Positions 17,567 through 27,228 of a stretch of 41,205 bases of DNA are shown in pieces (within the stretch, counting starts at the first letter, position 1; every line of letters starts with the position of its first letter). The DNA is from Bifidobacterium hapali (lineage in GTDB: Bacteria; Actinomycetota; Actinomycetes; Actinomycetales; Bifidobacteriaceae). The notes under the pieces are model-generated. The model did not search any database. It was not told where the DNA came from and was given only the letters and a program-made list of their open reading frames with translations. A program made the translations under genes and the position numbers. The stretch spans positions 101 to 41,305 of the forward strand of contig NZ_MWWY01000037.1 of NCBI RefSeq assembly GCF_002259755.1, in the 5' to 3' direction.

Positions 17567-18628
17567 ATGGAAAACGTGAAGAAATTCGCTGATTGGCTGA
17601 CCAAATGGTTTACGCTGATCGTAATTGTTTGGGCAGTGTTCAACTATTTCGTGCCACAAACCAGCTTGTGGGGTAAGGCATACACCGGTTACCTGCTCGG
17701 TATTGTGCTGTTCGGCATGGGCTTGACCCTGACGCTGGACGACTTCAAGCGTATTCTTACGCAGCCGCTGATGGTGATCGTTGGCACGGTGGCTCACTTT
17801 GTGATTATGCCGTTGATCGCAGTGCTGCTGTGCTGGATTTTCCGCCTCGACGGCCCGCTGGCTGTGGGCGTGATTTTGGTTGGCTGCTGCCCGTCTGGTA
17901 CGTCGTCGAACGTGATGAGTTACCTGTCGCGTGGTGACGTCGCGCTTGACGTGTCGATTGGTATTCTGTCAACACTGTGCGCACCGTTTATGATCCCGCT
18001 GCTCATGCAGTGGCTGGCTTCGCAGTATGTGACTGTTCCGGTTGCGTCCCTGTTCTTGAACGCAGTGAAGGTTGTGCTGTTCCCGATCGCACTCGGCGTG
18101 ATCTGCCATATGATTTTCGGCAAGAAGATCGAGACAATTACGGTTGCGCTGCCGATTGTTTCGCAGCTCGCTATTTTGCTGATTATCGGCGTGGTCGTGG
18201 CTGCGAATGGCCCGAAGCTGTTCGTACCGTCGTCGCTGATGGCTATTCCTGTCGTCATTCTGCACAACCTGTGCGGTTACACGCTGGGCTTCGGATTCTC
18301 CAAGCTCATGTACAAGGTGTATCCGAAGGGCTTCCGTTACGCGCAGCAGAAGGCTATTACGTTTGAGGTTGGTATGCAGGATTCTGCCCTCGGCGCAACG
18401 CTGGCTTTGACCTCGTTCGCTTCCAACCCGATCGCGGCTGTGCCGTCCACGTTCTTCTCGGTGTGGCACAACATCTCCGGTTCGATTCTGTCGAGTTGGT
18501 GGCGTAACCATGATGATCGCCACGAAATCCACTGGGATTCCGACAACGGCGAAAAGGGTTCCGCTAAGAACGCGACCACTGAGCACGCGTTCGACGCCGA
18601 TCAGAAGGCCAAAGCTACTGCCAAGTGA
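17567..18628 (+). CDS. Bile acid:sodium symporter (BASS/SBF) family transporter
   Basis: 353-residue membrane protein with about nine or ten hydrophobic segments. The family hallmark is the segment GCCPSGTSSNVMSYLSRGDV (about residues 106-125), matching the GxxPGGxxSNxxxxxAxGDVAL pattern, and the later QDSALGATLA. The family includes bile-acid, pantoate and other organic-anion carriers, so a gut bacterium's bile acid handling is possible but not shown. The cytoplasmic C-terminus is short and charged. Start ATG 17567 follows an AAGAGAGAG ribosome-like site. Divergent from gnd with a 297-base intergenic region; the family B palindrome array begins 30 bases downstream. Confidence 0.88.
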   Translation: MENVKKFADWLTKWFTLIVIVWAVFNYFVPQTSLWGKAYTGYLLGIVLFGMGLTLTLDDFKRILTQPLMVIVGTVAHFVIMPLIAVLLCWIFRLDGPLAVGVILVGCCPSGTSSNVMSYLSRGDVALDVSIGILSTLCAPFMIPLLMQWLASQYVTVPVASLFLNAVKVVLFPIALGVICHMIFGKKIETITVALPIVSQLAILLIIGVVVAANGPKLFVPSSLMAIPVVILHNLCGYTLGFGFSKLMYKVYPKGFRYAQQKAITFEVGMQDSALGATLALTSFASNPIAAVPSTFFSVWHNISGSILSSWWRNHDDRHEIHWDSDNGEKGSAKNATTEHAFDADQKAKATAK

Positions 18629-18658
18629 TCGTCTAATCACCACAGTCTTCCGCGCCTA

Positions 18659-18831
18659 AGGCCGTAAGTCAGCACTAACAAACAGCTCCTGCTGACTTAC
18701 GGCCTTTCTCATGCCCGCAAACGGCCGTAACTCAGCACTAGTGAACGTTTACTGCTGAGTTACGGCCGTTTGCGACGATAAAAACGACCGTAAGTCAATG
18801 GTAGATGCGACATAATGCTGAGTTACGGTCG
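18659..18831. repeat. Family B palindrome array, 3 units, 63-bp period
   Basis: Units start at 18659, 18722 and 18785 (63 bp apart). Each is a 16-nt arm (AGGCCGTAAGTCAGCA, CGGCCGTAACTCAGCA, CGACCGTAAGTCAATG), a 15-nt unique loop, a 16-nt reverse-complement arm, then a 16-nt spacer. Units 1 and 2 are perfect palindromes and differ by a compensated G/C change; unit 3 has mismatches at the arm tip. A partial arm (TTACGGTCG) follows at 18837-18845. It lies between the convergent BASS transporter and aminotransferase genes. Confidence 0.9.
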
Positions 18832-18875
18832 TTACGTTACGGTCGTGGCGTTGTTTTCCGAGCAGCCTCGACTTA

Positions 18876-20096
18876 TTACAGCGTCTTTACGAATGCACCC
18901 AACCGACGTAGCCCTTCGGCAAGCGCCTCACGCGACGCCGCATACGACAAGCGAACATGCGTGTCAGCCGTCGCCGGCCCAAAATCACGCCCCGGTGTCA
19001 ACGCCACATGTGCCTCGTTCAGCGCGCGTTCGCAGAACGTCCACGCGTCCAATCCAGTCGATGACACGTTGAAATACGCGTAAAACGCACCGTTCGGCTC
19101 AACTTCAAGAGGCAGTCCGATCTCGCGTAAACCGTCTACCACAATGCGGCGGCGCGCCAGCAACTCTTGTCGCCTCTCCTCGCACACAGCAAGGCTTTCG
19201 GGTGTAAAGCATGCGACCGCTGCGTGTTGCGTGGGCGTGTGTGCACACAAATAGAAGTTTGTCGCGAGATCATCCACCGCTTCGATTGTGTTTTCAGGAA
19301 TCACTGCCCAGCCAAGTCGCCAACCGGTCATACCGAAGAATTTCGAAAAACTGTTGCACACGATCGCATCCGGGTCGGCAAGCAATACTGAACGCACGTC
19401 GCTGCCATCCGGTTCACGGTCAGCCAGATCAAGATATGTTTCGTCAACGATGCGCCACGCGCCGCGCTCTCGCGCCAAATCACACACATCACGCAACGTG
19501 TCAAAAGCAATCGTCGTACCAGTCGGATTGGATGGTGACGTAATCATCACCGCTTTCGTCCGCTCACTCCACGCGCCATCCACAAGCTCAGGCGTCAAAT
19601 GAAAGCGCGTAGCAGCACTCGTCGGCACGTCAATCACCGTGCCACCAAACGAACGCACCAACTCTCGGTTGCACGGATACGACGGGTCAGCAATAATTAC
19701 TTCGTCACCCGGGTCAACCGTCAACGCGGTCGCCAGTAATAGCGCAGCCGAACCGCCCGACGTGATCACAATACGCTTGGGATCGATGTCAACGCCATGC
19801 TTCGTACGGTAGAAATCAGCGATCGCACGACGCAGTTCAGGAAGCCCAAACGCGGCAGTGTATGGCAGTGGACGGCCATCATATTGTTCGCGCATCGCCT
19901 CGCGCACAGCAGGAGGCGCACCAAAATCCGGCTCACCTAAGCTCAGTTTGACCACATCAATACCATTTGCGATCATATTGTCGGCTTTTTCACCGAATAC
20001 CATCGCACGGAATGGTTGTGCTTCGCGCGCTCGCTGTGCCATTGCTGGCTGTTTGGCGATTTCGTGACCCGCCGCGCTGACTGTCTCGTCTGTCAT
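18876..20096 (-). CDS. Class I/II pyridoxal-phosphate aminotransferase (AspC-like)
   Basis: 406 residues of fold-type I aminotransferase. Visible: LSLGEPDFGAPPAVREAM near the N-terminus, YTAAFGLPELRRAIADFY, the SPSNPTGT substrate/PLP segment, DETYLDL with the PLP-contacting Asp, and NSFSKFFGMTGWRLGW with the Schiff-base Lys. The C-terminal arginine segment is HVRLSYAAS. It probably transfers amino groups between an amino acid and 2-oxoglutarate or aspartate; exact substrate is open. GGTGG lies about eight bases before ATG 20096. Divergent from the Gfo/Idh gene. Confidence 0.9.
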   Translation of the reverse strand: MTDETVSAAGHEIAKQPAMAQRAREAQPFRAMVFGEKADNMIANGIDVVKLSLGEPDFGAPPAVREAMREQYDGRPLPYTAAFGLPELRRAIADFYRTKHGVDIDPKRIVITSGGSAALLLATALTVDPGDEVIIADPSYPCNRELVRSFGGTVIDVPTSAATRFHLTPELVDGAWSERTKAVMITSPSNPTGTTIAFDTLRDVCDLARERGAWRIVDETYLDLADREPDGSDVRSVLLADPDAIVCNSFSKFFGMTGWRLGWAVIPENTIEAVDDLATNFYLCAHTPTQHAAVACFTPESLAVCEERRQELLARRRIVVDGLREIGLPLEVEPNGAFYAYFNVSSTGLDAWTFCERALNEAHVALTPGRDFGPATADTHVRLSYAASREALAEGLRRLGAFVKTL

Positions 20097-20297
20097 ATCC
20101 TGCCACCTTACATTCGTTCACCCATGCTGAAACTGTGAGTGAAGTTACCACTGTTGTTTGATTCTAGTGTGGTCAGACACTGAGGCTAGGTTTATGCTCG
20201 CACAACAGACCAGCATCCGCCATAAAATGAAGGAGATGCCGCAGGGCAACTGTTCTGCGCACGAACAAAACGTCATACGGTTTCAAGGAGGAATACG

Positions 20298-21353
20298 ATG
20301 AGTCGGCTCAATGGAAGGCGCGCTGAAGCTGAAGCGCAAGGGTTGAAAGTCAATGTGGCGATTCTCGGCTGCGGCGGTATCGCGCATGCAATGGCAACAA
20401 CGTTGAACAAAATGGCTGCCGACCCGCAATATTCCAATCTGATTGCACCGTATGCCGTAGCCGCGCGCAATGGTGAGCGTGCAGCCGCGTTTGCTGACAA
20501 ATACGGTTTCCCGGTCTCCTACGGTTCGTATGATGAACTGCTTGCCGACCCGCAGGTTGACCTTGTGTACATCGCAACGCCGCATAGTTTGCACGCTGAG
20601 CAGGGTATTGCTTGCTTGCGCGCGGGCAAGAATATTCTTGTGGAAAAGTCGTTTACTGCGAACACTGCGCAGGCGCGCGATCTGCTGGCTGTGGCGGATG
20701 AAACTGGATTGTTGTGTACAGAGGCGATTTGGACGCGGTACATGCCGTCGCGCGCGATCATTGACGATATTGTCAACTCGGGCGAAATCGGTGAAGTACA
20801 GTCGATCAGTGCGAACTTGTGTTATCCAGTGACGCACAAGACGCGCATGACTGACCCGACGTTGGCTGGTGGTGCATTGCTTGATGTTGGCGTGTATCCG
20901 CTGAATTTTATTGATATGGTGATGGGCGGTCACGGCGCAGTGCCGATCGATCGCGTCGAGACATCAATGATGCCGTATGCGACCGGCGTGGACGCGCAGA
21001 ATGCGACGACGATTTACTACGGCAATGGCGTGATGGCATCGTCCGTATCGTCGATGTTGGTCGCATCTGACCGGGGCGGTTATATCTGGGGTACCGACGG
21101 TTACGTGGTGTGCCGCAATATCAATAATGTCGAGTCGATTGACGTATATGGTACCGATCACTCGGTGCGCACGCATTACGACGTGCCAGCACAGCTGACT
21201 GGTTACGAATACGAGGTTGCGGCTGCCGCAAACGCAATTCTTGACGGACTCGGCGAGTGCGAGGAAATGCCACATTCGGATACGCTGCGCATTATGGAAC
21301 TTATGGACGTGCTGCGCGGCAAGTGGGGTCTTGTTTATCCGTTTGAGCAGTGA
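20298..21353 (+). CDS. Gfo/Idh/MocA-family oxidoreductase
   Basis: 351 residues. N-terminal Rossmann domain with VAILGCGGIAHAMATTL (about residues 19-35), then YIATPHSLHAEQ, the catalytic-lysine segment LVEKSFTAN (variant of the EKP motif), and the C-terminal domain with GGALLDVGVYPLNFIDMV. The family oxidises or reduces sugars, inositols and dihydrodiols with NAD(P). The EKSF and LLDVGVYPL patterns resemble the dihydrodiol/xylose dehydrogenase branch. GGAGGAATACG precedes ATG 20298. It is followed 10 bases after the stop by gltA on the opposite strand, so the two genes converge tightly. Confidence 0.9.
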   Translation: MSRLNGRRAEAEAQGLKVNVAILGCGGIAHAMATTLNKMAADPQYSNLIAPYAVAARNGERAAAFADKYGFPVSYGSYDELLADPQVDLVYIATPHSLHAEQGIACLRAGKNILVEKSFTANTAQARDLLAVADETGLLCTEAIWTRYMPSRAIIDDIVNSGEIGEVQSISANLCYPVTHKTRMTDPTLAGGALLDVGVYPLNFIDMVMGGHGAVPIDRVETSMMPYATGVDAQNATTIYYGNGVMASSVSSMLVASDRGGYIWGTDGYVVCRNINNVESIDVYGTDHSVRTHYDVPAQLTGYEYEVAAAANAILDGLGECEEMPHSDTLRIMELMDVLRGKWGLVYPFEQ

Positions 21354-21363
21354 CGTTCAGCCC

Positions 21364-22656
21364 TCACCGCTCGTCGATCGGCACGTAATCGCGTTCGGTT
21401 TCGCCCGTGTACACTTGACGCGGGCGACCGATCTTCGTGTTCGGATCGGCGAGCATTTCACGATACTGCGCAATCCAGCCAGGAATACGACCCAGCGCAA
21501 ACAATGTCGTAAACATCGCCGGGTCGAATCCAATCGCCCGGTAAATCAGTCCGGTGTAAAAATCGACATTCGGATAGAGGTGTCGCGACACAAAATAATC
21601 GTCGGTTAACGCAATCGCCTCCAACTCAGTCGCCACGTCAAACAGGGCGCGCTCGTCAGCTGGCAGTTTCGACGTATCCTCACGTTCCATAATCTTCTCT
21701 AAGTACGTCTTCGCGATCGCCGCACGCGGATCGTATGACTTGTATACGCGATGTCCAAGTCCAGAAATGCGCTGACCGTTTGCTTTCGCATCCTCAACAA
21801 ACTCGCGTACTGACTTACCAGAGTCACGAATCGCCTTAAGTTGGCGCAATACTGCCTCGTTTGCACCCCCATGCAACGGACCAGACAGAGCGTTGACTCC
21901 AGCTGCGACCGCAGAATACAGATTTGCGTGCGCACTTCCAGCAATACGCACTACTGACGTTGAACAATTCTGCTCATGATCAGCGTGAATAATTAGCAAT
22001 CGGCCGAGCGCGTGTACGTACAACGGGTCAGATTCAAACGGCTCATACGGCACTGCAAAACACATGCGTAGGAAATCGTCAACATAGCCGCGCGCGTAAT
22101 CAGGGTAGAGCATCGGCTCATCGCGACGACGACGGAAAATATAGCTGACGATCGTGCGCACTTTCGCCATAATGATCACCGCAGCCTCGTCGAGCTGATC
22201 AGAATCGTTGATATCGGTCGTGTCTGGGTAGAACGTAGCGAGCGCGTTGATTGCCGAAGCGAGCACACTCATCGGATGCGCAGTGCGTGGGAACGAGCCC
22301 ATGAATGTACGGAAATCTTCGCCGACCATCGTGCGATGGTTGATCGCAGATACGAAATGATCGTACTGTTCGCGGTTGGGTAGCTCACCGTGACGCAGCA
22401 GCCACGCGACTTCCAGAAAATCGGACTTGTCGCACAGTTGCTCGATCGGGTACCCACGGTAACGCAAAATTGAATGCTGACCGTCAATATACGTAATTTT
22501 TGACTCGCACTGCGCAGTGGTGAGAAAACCGGGGTCGAGCGTGACCCAACCGTCGTTACGCAGCGTAGAGACGACGATGCCGTCGGCTCCAGCGGTTGCC
22601 TTGACGACGGGTAACGTGTACTTGCTGTCATCTACATTCAGCTGGGCGGTTGCCAT
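21364..22656 (-). CDS. gltA: Citrate synthase
   Basis: 430 residues, type II (hexameric) citrate synthase that condenses acetyl-CoA and oxaloacetate. Catalytic segments: HADHEQNCSTSVVRIAGSAH and LSGPLHGGANEAVLRQL (His residues), GLGHRVYKSYDPRA (His/Arg) and the later DFYTGLIYRAIGF (Asp). Bifidobacteria have an incomplete TCA cycle, so this enzyme likely feeds 2-oxoglutarate and glutamate synthesis; aconitase and isocitrate dehydrogenase are not in the window. GGGGAG lies seven bases before ATG 22656. Confidence 0.97.
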   Translation of the reverse strand: MATAQLNVDDSKYTLPVVKATAGADGIVVSTLRNDGWVTLDPGFLTTAQCESKITYIDGQHSILRYRGYPIEQLCDKSDFLEVAWLLRHGELPNREQYDHFVSAINHRTMVGEDFRTFMGSFPRTAHPMSVLASAINALATFYPDTTDINDSDQLDEAAVIIMAKVRTIVSYIFRRRRDEPMLYPDYARGYVDDFLRMCFAVPYEPFESDPLYVHALGRLLIIHADHEQNCSTSVVRIAGSAHANLYSAVAAGVNALSGPLHGGANEAVLRQLKAIRDSGKSVREFVEDAKANGQRISGLGHRVYKSYDPRAAIAKTYLEKIMEREDTSKLPADERALFDVATELEAIALTDDYFVSRHLYPNVDFYTGLIYRAIGFDPAMFTTLFALGRIPGWIAQYREMLADPNTKIGRPRQVYTGETERDYVPIDER

Positions 22657-22805
22657 GTGTACTCCCCTCGGTTCGCGGGTTATTCAGCCCGAAAGTAGGG
22701 ACCACTATATGGCATACGTGTTTCAACGCAAGTTAGCGTCTCACTGTGAAGACATGAACCACGCAGAAAAAACGCTATCCGATCGATTGATCAGGGGATA
22801 TTTCC

Positions 22806-22859
22806 CGTCAGAACCGTCAGAACCGTCAGAACCGTCAGAACTGTCAGAACTGTCAGAAT
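22806..22859. repeat. 9-bp tandem repeat, 6 units
   Basis: Six head-to-tail copies of (C/T)GTCAGAA(C/T), the first four CGTCAGAAC and the last two with TGTCAGAA. They lie at the 3' end of the DUF4012 gene: the stop codon (22853-22855) falls in the last unit, so most of the repeat is downstream and untranslated. A copy-number change would alter only the 3' untranslated region. Confidence 0.9.
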
Positions 22860-25069
22860 GAGAGTTTGGTGATATCCACAGGGCATTGAATCTGGTCTTT
22901 GAACTTTGACAGAGAATCTAACGCTTCGGAGGCACCGCCAGATGTCTTATCGCCCGAACCAGAACCGCCGGAACCAGAACCACCACCGGCGCTATTCGTG
23001 TCCCCGGAACCTGCATCAGTGCCGTCAGTGCCGTCGCTCTTATTTCCGTCCTCAGCCGCGCTGTTGCCGCCATCCCCAGCATCGCCTTGCGCACCGGTAG
23101 TATCCTGCGTTTTATCCTCAGCCGCATCCGGTACATCAGCCCCGCACTCGTCCGTCACAGCGCCGCCAGTGCCGGTGTACTCTCCGCTCTCACCGATTAC
23201 GGGAGTAGTCACCACATTCAACGGATTCGTAGCACCTTCCGCAACTCGCACGGTATACACGATTACATCGGTTTTGCCTGGCCTCAACCCCGTCTCGGTC
23301 GGGTCCAGCACGATGAACTGTCGATCTTCCACCGGACCATTGGTCTGAAGTAGCGCATTGCCGTACGCGATCGAGGTGATCTCACCCCCAGTGGGAGCCA
23401 TGAGCGTGGTACGCAGGAGCATCGCGCCTTTCGTATCATCTGTTCCGACTACGAACTCAGGTAGTTTCTCCACTTGCTCCTTAGTGAGCGTATTCTTCAG
23501 TTTGAGTACTACCGTGTATTCGTCGCCAAGTGACTCCTCGCTGATACCAGCCAGCCGCGTAGACATCAGCGATCCCACCTGATCAGGGTCCCCCTGTCCG
23601 GTATCTTCTACGAACGACTCTCCGCATGTTTTGCGGACACTAATATCGACATGCAAATACCAACTGAGCTTGCTGGCCTGCATTTCGGAGAAGTATGCAC
23701 CAGCTACAGGCTGTTCACTCGTGCCCGGCAGTGAACCGGCCGCATTCGCGTCAAGTACGCGTGTCTGTACGAGTGCTGCAAATTCGTTCGACTCACGCAT
23801 CCACAGTTTGAGATGAGAACTTGCGGAAGAATCGCGCACGGCCTTGAGCAGCGCAGACGCAGTGGACGAGTTCACCGAAGAAAATACGTGTGACATGATG
23901 GTCTTCGACGCATCGTTCGTGTATTTGTTCTGCTGAGCAAAATCGGGGTATTCACTGTACAGATCATGTAAGAAGAAGCGCGCTGTATTAGTGCCGTCAA
24001 GCACCTTACCGTCACTTAATGTTACCGAACCAGTCGCTCCGATCAGCGACTGCAAGAACATTGGGTCGATTGCGATTACGCCCGCCACGTCCTTGTGCTC
24101 ATTGCCTTCCTGTGATTTCCACTGGTTTGCGAGCGTTACAGCAGCGCGCTGATAGTCAGGATTCATCGTAGTGGTCTGCGGATATTTCCAAATCCACTGA
24201 CCGAATACTTCAGCTTCCTTCACGTTCTCATCGTCCAACGGTTCGGTCGCGTACTTGAAATCGGTGGTCGGCGAAAAATCACCGATCGTCACCTTACCGT
24301 GGTCCGCGGTGATCGCGGCAACGTTGCCAACCATACCACCTGCGGAACGTAGTTCAGCCGGGTTATATATCGCGGCCAAATATGTGCGTGTTCCATTCTC
24401 GCCGATAAGCTGCGGCACAAGATCAATCAGCTCGTCGTATTCATCGAGCAGGTTATCTGCAGAAGACAGTCCGGTTTTACCTGCGTTTAACAGTTCGCTG
24501 GTCACGGATAGTCGAGGCTGACCGACCGTATTCAGTTTTGCGGTTTCAGCTGCAATATCGGCGCGAGCGTTACGTACGATACTCGGCAACGTACCAAGTG
24601 CACTGAGATCAACGGTTTTATTGTCTTTCGAGAAACCCTTTAACTGTTCAATGAGATTGGTCGCTTCGCTAAATGGACCGTCAACGAGATTGCCGACTGA
24701 ATCCAGCATGGTACGTGCCGCATCGATATCATTGCCGTATGCCGTGTGATCGCGCACAAACGTCCATTTTGGCTCATTGAGCTCGTCACGCAATGCTCGA
24801 GCAGACGCCACAAATTCTTTCGAAGCCTCGGGCATGCTTGTATCCGATCCGCATCCAAGCGCTGTATTTGCTAGACTTTGCCCGGCATTCATGAGTCGAT
24901 TCGCGTCGGAATACATGCGTATGACTGATATCCCGTAGAACAACAGGCCGGATAACACCAGTCCAGCAGCAGCCATGATGGTGAGCCATACGATACGTTG
25001 AGCCGTACAGCTTTTACGTATAGCATGGAAGCCACTGCGGTTGGCGTGTTGCGACGGTCTTTGCAACAT
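22853..25069 (-). CDS. DUF4012 membrane-anchored envelope protein
   Basis: 738 residues. A basic cytoplasmic N-terminus is followed by one transmembrane helix (WLTIMAAAGLVLSGLLFY, about residues 28-47) and a large extracellular DUF4012 domain, recognisable by the stretches TYLAAIYNPAELRSAGGMVG and GVIAIDPMFLQSLIGATG. A Gly/Ser/Asp-rich disordered stretch of about 80 residues and a short conserved tail (KFKDQIQCPVDITKL) close it. DUF4012 proteins often lie in surface-polysaccharide loci; the biochemical role is unknown to me. GGAGA is eight bases before ATG 25069. It lies 140 bases downstream of the LCP gene on the same strand, suggesting a shared role in envelope polymer attachment. Confidence 0.85.
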   Translation of the reverse strand: MLQRPSQHANRSGFHAIRKSCTAQRIVWLTIMAAAGLVLSGLLFYGISVIRMYSDANRLMNAGQSLANTALGCGSDTSMPEASKEFVASARALRDELNEPKWTFVRDHTAYGNDIDAARTMLDSVGNLVDGPFSEATNLIEQLKGFSKDNKTVDLSALGTLPSIVRNARADIAAETAKLNTVGQPRLSVTSELLNAGKTGLSSADNLLDEYDELIDLVPQLIGENGTRTYLAAIYNPAELRSAGGMVGNVAAITADHGKVTIGDFSPTTDFKYATEPLDDENVKEAEVFGQWIWKYPQTTTMNPDYQRAAVTLANQWKSQEGNEHKDVAGVIAIDPMFLQSLIGATGSVTLSDGKVLDGTNTARFFLHDLYSEYPDFAQQNKYTNDASKTIMSHVFSSVNSSTASALLKAVRDSSASSHLKLWMRESNEFAALVQTRVLDANAAGSLPGTSEQPVAGAYFSEMQASKLSWYLHVDISVRKTCGESFVEDTGQGDPDQVGSLMSTRLAGISEESLGDEYTVVLKLKNTLTKEQVEKLPEFVVGTDDTKGAMLLRTTLMAPTGGEITSIAYGNALLQTNGPVEDRQFIVLDPTETGLRPGKTDVIVYTVRVAEGATNPLNVVTTPVIGESGEYTGTGGAVTDECGADVPDAAEDKTQDTTGAQGDAGDGGNSAAEDGNKSDGTDGTDAGSGDTNSAGGGSGSGGSGSGDKTSGGASEALDSLSKFKDQIQCPVDITKLSF

Positions 25070-25209
25070 ACTGCCGTCTCCTATCGTCTGCCGAGGTTCG
25101 ATACGAGAACGAATAATAGACCGTAATCCTTAACAATATGCAAAGATTTCTGGTGCAGACTGTCGATCAAACCAACCTAGCGAGCCGACTACGTAGTAAC
25201 GGCAACGTT

Positions 25210-26622
25210 TTACGCAGAGCAGTACGTGACCTCAATATAGCGGTTAGCAAGTCCGATGTACTGACCAGTGATCGAGTCACGAATCGCACCAGTCTCCGGG
25301 TCGATAGTACCGCCAGTCTCCTTGTCGATCAGCATACCGTCAGCTTGCGTGATCACACCGGTGTTGGCATCGTAGGTTGAACCATCGTCGGCGCTCGTGT
25401 TCGATGAGTCAGTCGAGTCAGATGAGCCAGTACTGTCGGTTGTATTATTCGTGTCACCAGTTGAGTTTCCGCTCGCTGCCGCATCCGAAGTCTGCTGCTC
25501 GACCAACGGCTGATGATTACGCAGCTTCTGCCACACTGCTTCCGCGCCTTCCGCGAGCTGGCTGCGGTTAGGGTTTTGTATCCACGGCTCGATCGGGATT
25601 GTCTGTGAATACAGATGCGTCGTATCAAAGTTTTGCAAGCTCATCGCAAGACCCACTAACGTCGCAGTATCAGCTAGACCAGTGCTCATCTGCACAGATT
25701 CCAGTGCAGCTTTGGCAAGCTGATACAGTTGACTGGTCTGCGTAAAGAAGTTCTTAGAGAGCGCGGTGCTGATGATCTTCTTGATTAGATATTGCTGACG
25801 CGTGGTGCGCATCGTGTCGGAACCATCAGTACCAGTGGCATGGCGGGTACGCGCGTACTGCGTGGCAGTGGTACCGTCCATATGCACGAGACCACGCTTG
25901 AGATCAAGCCCAGTGTATGAGTCAACCATGTCGACAGGCACGCAAATATCTACGCCGCCGATTGCATCAACCATTTTGACTAGGCCACCAAAATCGATCA
26001 CCATGAAGTTCTTGATGTCCATGCCGCTCATTGAGTTGACAGCGTTCAATGTGCAACTAGCAGCTGAGGCAACATCGCCGCCCTGTGCGTAAGCATTCGC
26101 AAAAATGGAGTTGAATTGAACCGTATACTGTGCCGGGATTTCGCCGTTTGAAGTCTGACAGCTCGGCGTATCCACCATCAAGTCGCGTGGCAGAGAGACG
26201 AGATTAATAGTCTTGCGGTCAGCCGCGATCTGCATAATCATCGTCGTATCAGAATTGTGCAAATTCTGCGTATCCTGCGCGTCCCCGCCGATCGCAGTAT
26301 TACCAGCACCTTCACGCGTATCCTGTCCGATCAGCAGAATATCGATCGCCGTGTTCGCATATGGATCGACAAGCGTATTCTCGTCGTCATCCTTGCCATC
26401 TTGGGCAATCACATGCACTTTCTGCTTGCTCACCGTTGTGTTCACGTCTGACAGGGTCGCCGCAGCCATTGTGCCAACGAAAGAGAGCACGCCCACCACA
26501 ATCAGTGACACCACACTGAGCACCGTATGACTGACGCGATATCCAAGTGAATGCCTCGGCGTACGCGTCTCATGCCATGCCAGATTGGGCAACTCGTCGC
26601 TATGCATTGGGCGATGTGTCAT
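25210..26622 (-). CDS. LytR-CpsA-Psr (LCP) family glycopolymer transferase
   Basis: 470 residues. A cytoplasmic N-terminus precedes one transmembrane helix (VVSLIVVGVLSFVGTMA, around residue 42) and an extracellular LCP domain with ILLIGQDTREG, SDTTMIMQI, INLVSLPRDLMVDTP and the arginine-rich QYARTRHATGTDGSD / MRTTRQQYLI block that binds the polyprenyl-pyrophosphate substrate. LCP enzymes attach teichoic acids, polysaccharides or arabinogalactan-type polymers to peptidoglycan. A Ser/Thr/Asp-rich linker and a short conserved tail (YIGLANRYIEVTYC) follow. ATG 26622 is chosen because GGAGG lies four bases upstream; an earlier codon (26664) lacks this. DUF4012 follows. Confidence 0.92.
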   Translation of the reverse strand: MTHRPMHSDELPNLAWHETRTPRHSLGYRVSHTVLSVVSLIVVGVLSFVGTMAAATLSDVNTTVSKQKVHVIAQDGKDDDENTLVDPYANTAIDILLIGQDTREGAGNTAIGGDAQDTQNLHNSDTTMIMQIAADRKTINLVSLPRDLMVDTPSCQTSNGEIPAQYTVQFNSIFANAYAQGGDVASAASCTLNAVNSMSGMDIKNFMVIDFGGLVKMVDAIGGVDICVPVDMVDSYTGLDLKRGLVHMDGTTATQYARTRHATGTDGSDTMRTTRQQYLIKKIISTALSKNFFTQTSQLYQLAKAALESVQMSTGLADTATLVGLAMSLQNFDTTHLYSQTIPIEPWIQNPNRSQLAEGAEAVWQKLRNHQPLVEQQTSDAAASGNSTGDTNNTTDSTGSSDSTDSSNTSADDGSTYDANTGVITQADGMLIDKETGGTIDPETGAIRDSITGQYIGLANRYIEVTYCSA

Positions 26623-27228
26623 ACTACCTCCACGCCGGTCCACGCGAGTCGGACCACCAATCAAGCCGACGTCATCTCAACGTCGTCATACGTAGCTGGA
26701 GTTTAACAGAAGGTAAAGAAACAATATCTTGTTATGAGCACTACATAGTAAATCATGCTTGAACATCCTGCATGAGAAGTACGCATATGCTATTCATGGC
26801 CGCGAAACGTCGCATTTCGGCCCCCCCTAGCAAGTGGAGCCAAGTTCTTATCTTTCGATAGCATCTCTACAAAATGTATATCAGTTACGTAACTCGTAAA
26901 CAACTCCTACACGAACGAGCACATACCGAGATTCACAGGTTTCTCTCAGGTATATTGCAGGACTACAGTAGACTTCGACAAGAAAACATCCACATAGCGC
27001 GGCCATAGTGTTGCCACGGGATGCTCTGTGCGGTGCTGTATCCGCAAACAGCAGCATCTCGGCCAACGCTACACAGCACAAACGAAACCGCGGCCATCGA
27101 ATAACGCAACGACATGCGTCACGTAAGTCCGCGTTGTCCGACGTGCCCGGGTGTGACCACGTACGTACACATACACATGTATACGTAAAAGTACATATAC
27201 GTACACATAAGAGAACTGGAGAAGCCGT
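26623..27228. other. Divergent intergenic region, LCP / FtsX-type permease
   Basis: About 600 bases without a supported gene. It holds a degenerate copy of the CTCCCC hairpin (26819-26841) and, just before the permease gene, a pair of identical 12-mers TACGTACACATA (27162-27173, 27198-27209) in an ACGTAC-rich stretch. An open frame of 129 codons on the minus strand (26881-27270) overlaps the permease start, has no ribosome site and looks spurious. Confidence 0.7.
27162..27209 (+). promoter_or_regulatory. Direct 12-mer pair upstream of the permease operon
   Basis: Two identical TACGTACACATA sequences start 36 bases apart, the second ending 19 bases before the permease ATG. The bases between (ATGTATACGTAAAAGTACAT) form a further near-palindrome. 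The position overlaps where the promoter or an operator would lie. Confidence 0.35.
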
